Source of the DNA: Salinibacterium sp.
GTDB lineage: Bacteria; Actinomycetota; Actinomycetes; Actinomycetales; Microbacteriaceae
Assembly (NCBI GenBank): GCA_025351795.1
Contig: JANXVG010000074.1
Location: 1-64,000, forward strand
Length of the DNA: 64,000 nt
Direction: 5' to 3'
Shown: positions 61,888 through 64,000 of the stretch, piece after piece
Layout: the number at the start of each line of letters is the position of its first letter
How positions within the stretch are numbered: position 1 is the stretch's first letter
Notes under the pieces: model-generated
What the model was told of the DNA's origin: nothing
Database searches by the model: none
The model's input: only the letters and a program-made list of their open reading frames with translations
Position numbers and translations under genes: made by a program

Positions 61888-63399
61888 TCAGATCACGTCG
61901 GCGTCGACCCAGTCGAACGTCTTAGTGACTGCCTTCGTCCACGATCGCATCAACCGGGCGCGTTCTGAATCGTCGATGGTGGGCTCCCATCGTGCGCCTT
62001 CCTTCCAGTTGGAACGCAGTTCGTCGAGTGTTTTCCAATATCCGACGGCGAGCCCCGCTGCGTAGGCGGCTCCGAGCGCAGTCGTTTCGGCGACGACCGG
62101 CCGCACGACTGGCATGCCAAGAATGTCGGCCTGAAATTGCATGAGCAGTTCATTGACCACCATGCCGCCGTCGACCCGAAGCTCGACGATGGCTACGGGC
62201 GAATCGGCGTTCGCCGCGTCGAGAACCTCACGGGTCTGGAAAGCAGTGGCCTCGAGAGCGGCCCGCGCGATGTGGCCCTTGTTAGCGAAGCGCGTGAGAC
62301 CGAGGATCGCCCCGCGCGCATCCGGTCTCCAGTACGGGGCAAAGAGTCCGGAGAAAGCTGGAACGATGTACACGCCGCCGTTGTCGTTGACGGAGCCCGC
62401 GAGTGCCTCGATGTCGGCGGACTCTGCGATGATTCCGAGGTTGTCACGCAACCACTGGATCAGCGATCCGGTCACCGCGATCGAACCCTCGAGGGCATAA
62501 CGCGGCGCGTTTTCGCCAAGTTTGTACGCCACCGTCGTCAGTAGTCCGTGGTGGGAGTGCACGATCTCTTCGCCCGTGTTCACAATGAGGAAGTTTCCTG
62601 TGCCGTAAGTGTTTTTCGATTCACCTGCGCTAAACGCGGCTTGGCCGAAGGTGGCAGCCTGTTGATCACCGAGGATGCCCGCGATCGGCACTTCTCGCAA
62701 GAGGCTCGATGGGCCGGAGATGCCGTACGCCTCGGACGAACTACGGATATCGGGCAGCATCGACCTGGGCACGCCGAACGCCGCTAGTAGGTCGTCGTCC
62801 CACTGCAGCGTGGTCAAGTCCATCAGGAGGGTGCGGCTCGCGTTGGTGACATCGGTGGCGTGGACTCCGCCGTTCACCCCACCGGTGAGATTCCAGAGCA
62901 GCCAACTGTCGGTTGTGCCAAACATGAGATTGCCCGCGTTGGCGCTCGCCCTCGCGCCGTCAACATTGTCGAGGATCCACGTGATTTTCGTCGCCGAAAA
63001 GTAGGTAGCGAGGGGCAGACCGACTTGCAACTGGAAGCGATTGACGTCGCCATCAGCGATTCGGTCGACGATGGGTTGCGTGCGGGTATCTTGCCAGACG
63101 ATGGCGTTGTAGACCGGCTTGCCGGTCTTCCTGTTCCAGACGACCGTTGTTTCGCGCTGATTGGTGATGCCGACGGCCACGATGTCGTGACGGGTGAGAT
63201 TTGCACGGGAGAGGGCCTGACCGACCACTTCGCGAGTGTTGTTCCAAATCTCCACCGGGTCGTGTTCTACCCAGCCAGCTCTCGGAAACAGTTGTGCGTG
63301 CTCGAGTTGACCCGCTGACACAATCGTGCCGGCGTGATCGAAGATGATCGCCCGTGTGCTCGTCGTGCCTTGGTCGATTGCGAGGACAAATTCGTTCAT
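61888..63399 (-). CDS. glpK: Glycerol kinase
   Basis: [51 protein letters not shown]. Confidence 0.97.
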   Translation of the reverse strand: MNEFVLAIDQGTTSTRAIIFDHAGTIVSAGQLEHAQLFPRAGWVEHDPVEIWNNTREVVGQALSRANLTRHDIVAVGITNQRETTVVWNRKTGKPVYNAIVWQDTRTQPIVDRIADGDVNRFQLQVGLPLATYFSATKITWILDNVDGARASANAGNLMFGTTDSWLLWNLTGGVNGGVHATDVTNASRTLLMDLTTLQWDDDLLAAFGVPRSMLPDIRSSSEAYGISGPSSLLREVPIAGILGDQQAATFGQAAFSAGESKNTYGTGNFLIVNTGEEIVHSHHGLLTTVAYKLGENAPRYALEGSIAVTGSLIQWLRDNLGIIAESADIEALAGSVNDNGGVYIVPAFSGLFAPYWRPDARGAILGLTRFANKGHIARAALEATAFQTREVLDAANADSPVAIVELRVDGGMVVNELLMQFQADILGMPVVRPVVAETTALGAAYAAGLAVGYWKTLDELRSNWKEGARWEPTIDDSERARLMRSWTKAVTKTFDWVDADVI

Positions 63400-63412
63400 G
63401 AGGCGACACTAC

Positions 63413-63760
63413 TCAGTCGTCGGTTTTCCGGTGCCGACGTGTCGGTGTGCTCTGAGCATCAGTGTGCTCTGCGTGTCGGTGTGCTTTGAGCATCACGCTG
63501 TCGGCACCGAGCGCTGATGCAGCGATGTTGCCGCTCAGCGCAAGCGCTGTGAGCACGTCTGCACCGCAGCGCACACCACTATCGAAGAGAATCGGGATGC
63601 GCCCGCCGACAGCCTCCACGATCGCCGGGAGTGCCTTGAGTGCGCCAACCGCACCGTCGATCTGACGGCCGGTGTGGTTGCTCACCACGATGCCGTCCAT
63701 CCCGCTCGCACCTTCGCGATAAATTCGCGACTGGGTCTCACGCCCGAAATCCTCGCGCAT
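63413..63760 (-). pseudogene. Remnant of FMN-dependent alpha-hydroxy-acid (L-lactate) dehydrogenase
   Basis: [56 protein letters not shown] is the family's C-terminal core, but the frame lacks the N-terminal two-thirds and ends in a repeat-derived tail. Confidence 0.75.
63438..63495. repeat. Two copies of a 24-bp direct repeat, 34-bp period
   Basis: CGTGTCGGTGTGCTCTGAGCATCA at 63438 and CGTGTCGGTGTGCTTTGAGCATCA at 63472, one mismatch. Confidence 0.9.
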
Positions 63761-64000
63761 GCCCGGATACTACGCCTCGACGTTTCCCGGATCCATCCAG
63801 AGGAAGTCCCTGTAGTGACCGTCTGGGTCAGCTATCGATGGCACGCGACTCTGCGACGATCCTAATCGTTACTGCGTGACGTCGGCCGTGCGGGTATGGT
63901 CATCCACCGCGCACGCGAAGGAAAGCGACGCGGCAGGAAGCCCGTCGAGCTCGTGCGCTTTGCCTGGACCGGTCTTTATCTGGCTTCCAAACCTTCGTCC

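Noticed and set aside
1-64000. CRISPR arrays, rRNA and tRNA genes
   Set aside because: No regularly spaced repeats and no convincing tRNA T-loop/acceptor patterns or rRNA segments seen by eye; a tRNAscan/Infernal run would be needed to be certain.

Overview
The 64 kb window comes from a high-GC actinobacterium, probably Microbacteriaceae, and is mostly chromosomal housekeeping sequence. It contains: a GarA-like FHA gene with two MerR regulators; pyc flanked by two ParA/MinD-type ATPase genes; def; an acyl-CoA ligase; a ROK kinase; plsC; aroG; a PASTA kinase with a LysM protein and an Rv2175c-like regulator; a prenyl synthase; a full dcw cluster (mraZ to divIVA, no ftsA); lspA; an RluA-family gene; dnaE; hisD-nrdR-pyrD; an M20 peptidase; and the bcc-aa3 respiratory genes (ctaCDF, qcrBAC, ctaE), trpD and glpK. 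The most unusual object is at the extreme left. Next to what looks like the 3' end of an IS110-family transposase is a gene (97/145..831) for a predicted secreted protein. It carries a domain about 64% identical to eukaryotic ubiquitin (46 of 71 positions by my hand alignment), then a putative Ig-like (He_PIG-type) domain, then a C-terminal LAxTG sorting signal. The domain keeps the ubiquitin core but has lost the C-terminal GG, five of the seven acceptor lysines and the L8/I44/V70 surface patch. I therefore read it as a ubiquitin fold reused as a cell-surface module, not a conjugation system. Secondary findings are regulatory palindromes, repeat tracts and a lactate-dehydrogenase-like remnant at the right end. 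All calls come from reading the sequence and ORF track; no database search was run.
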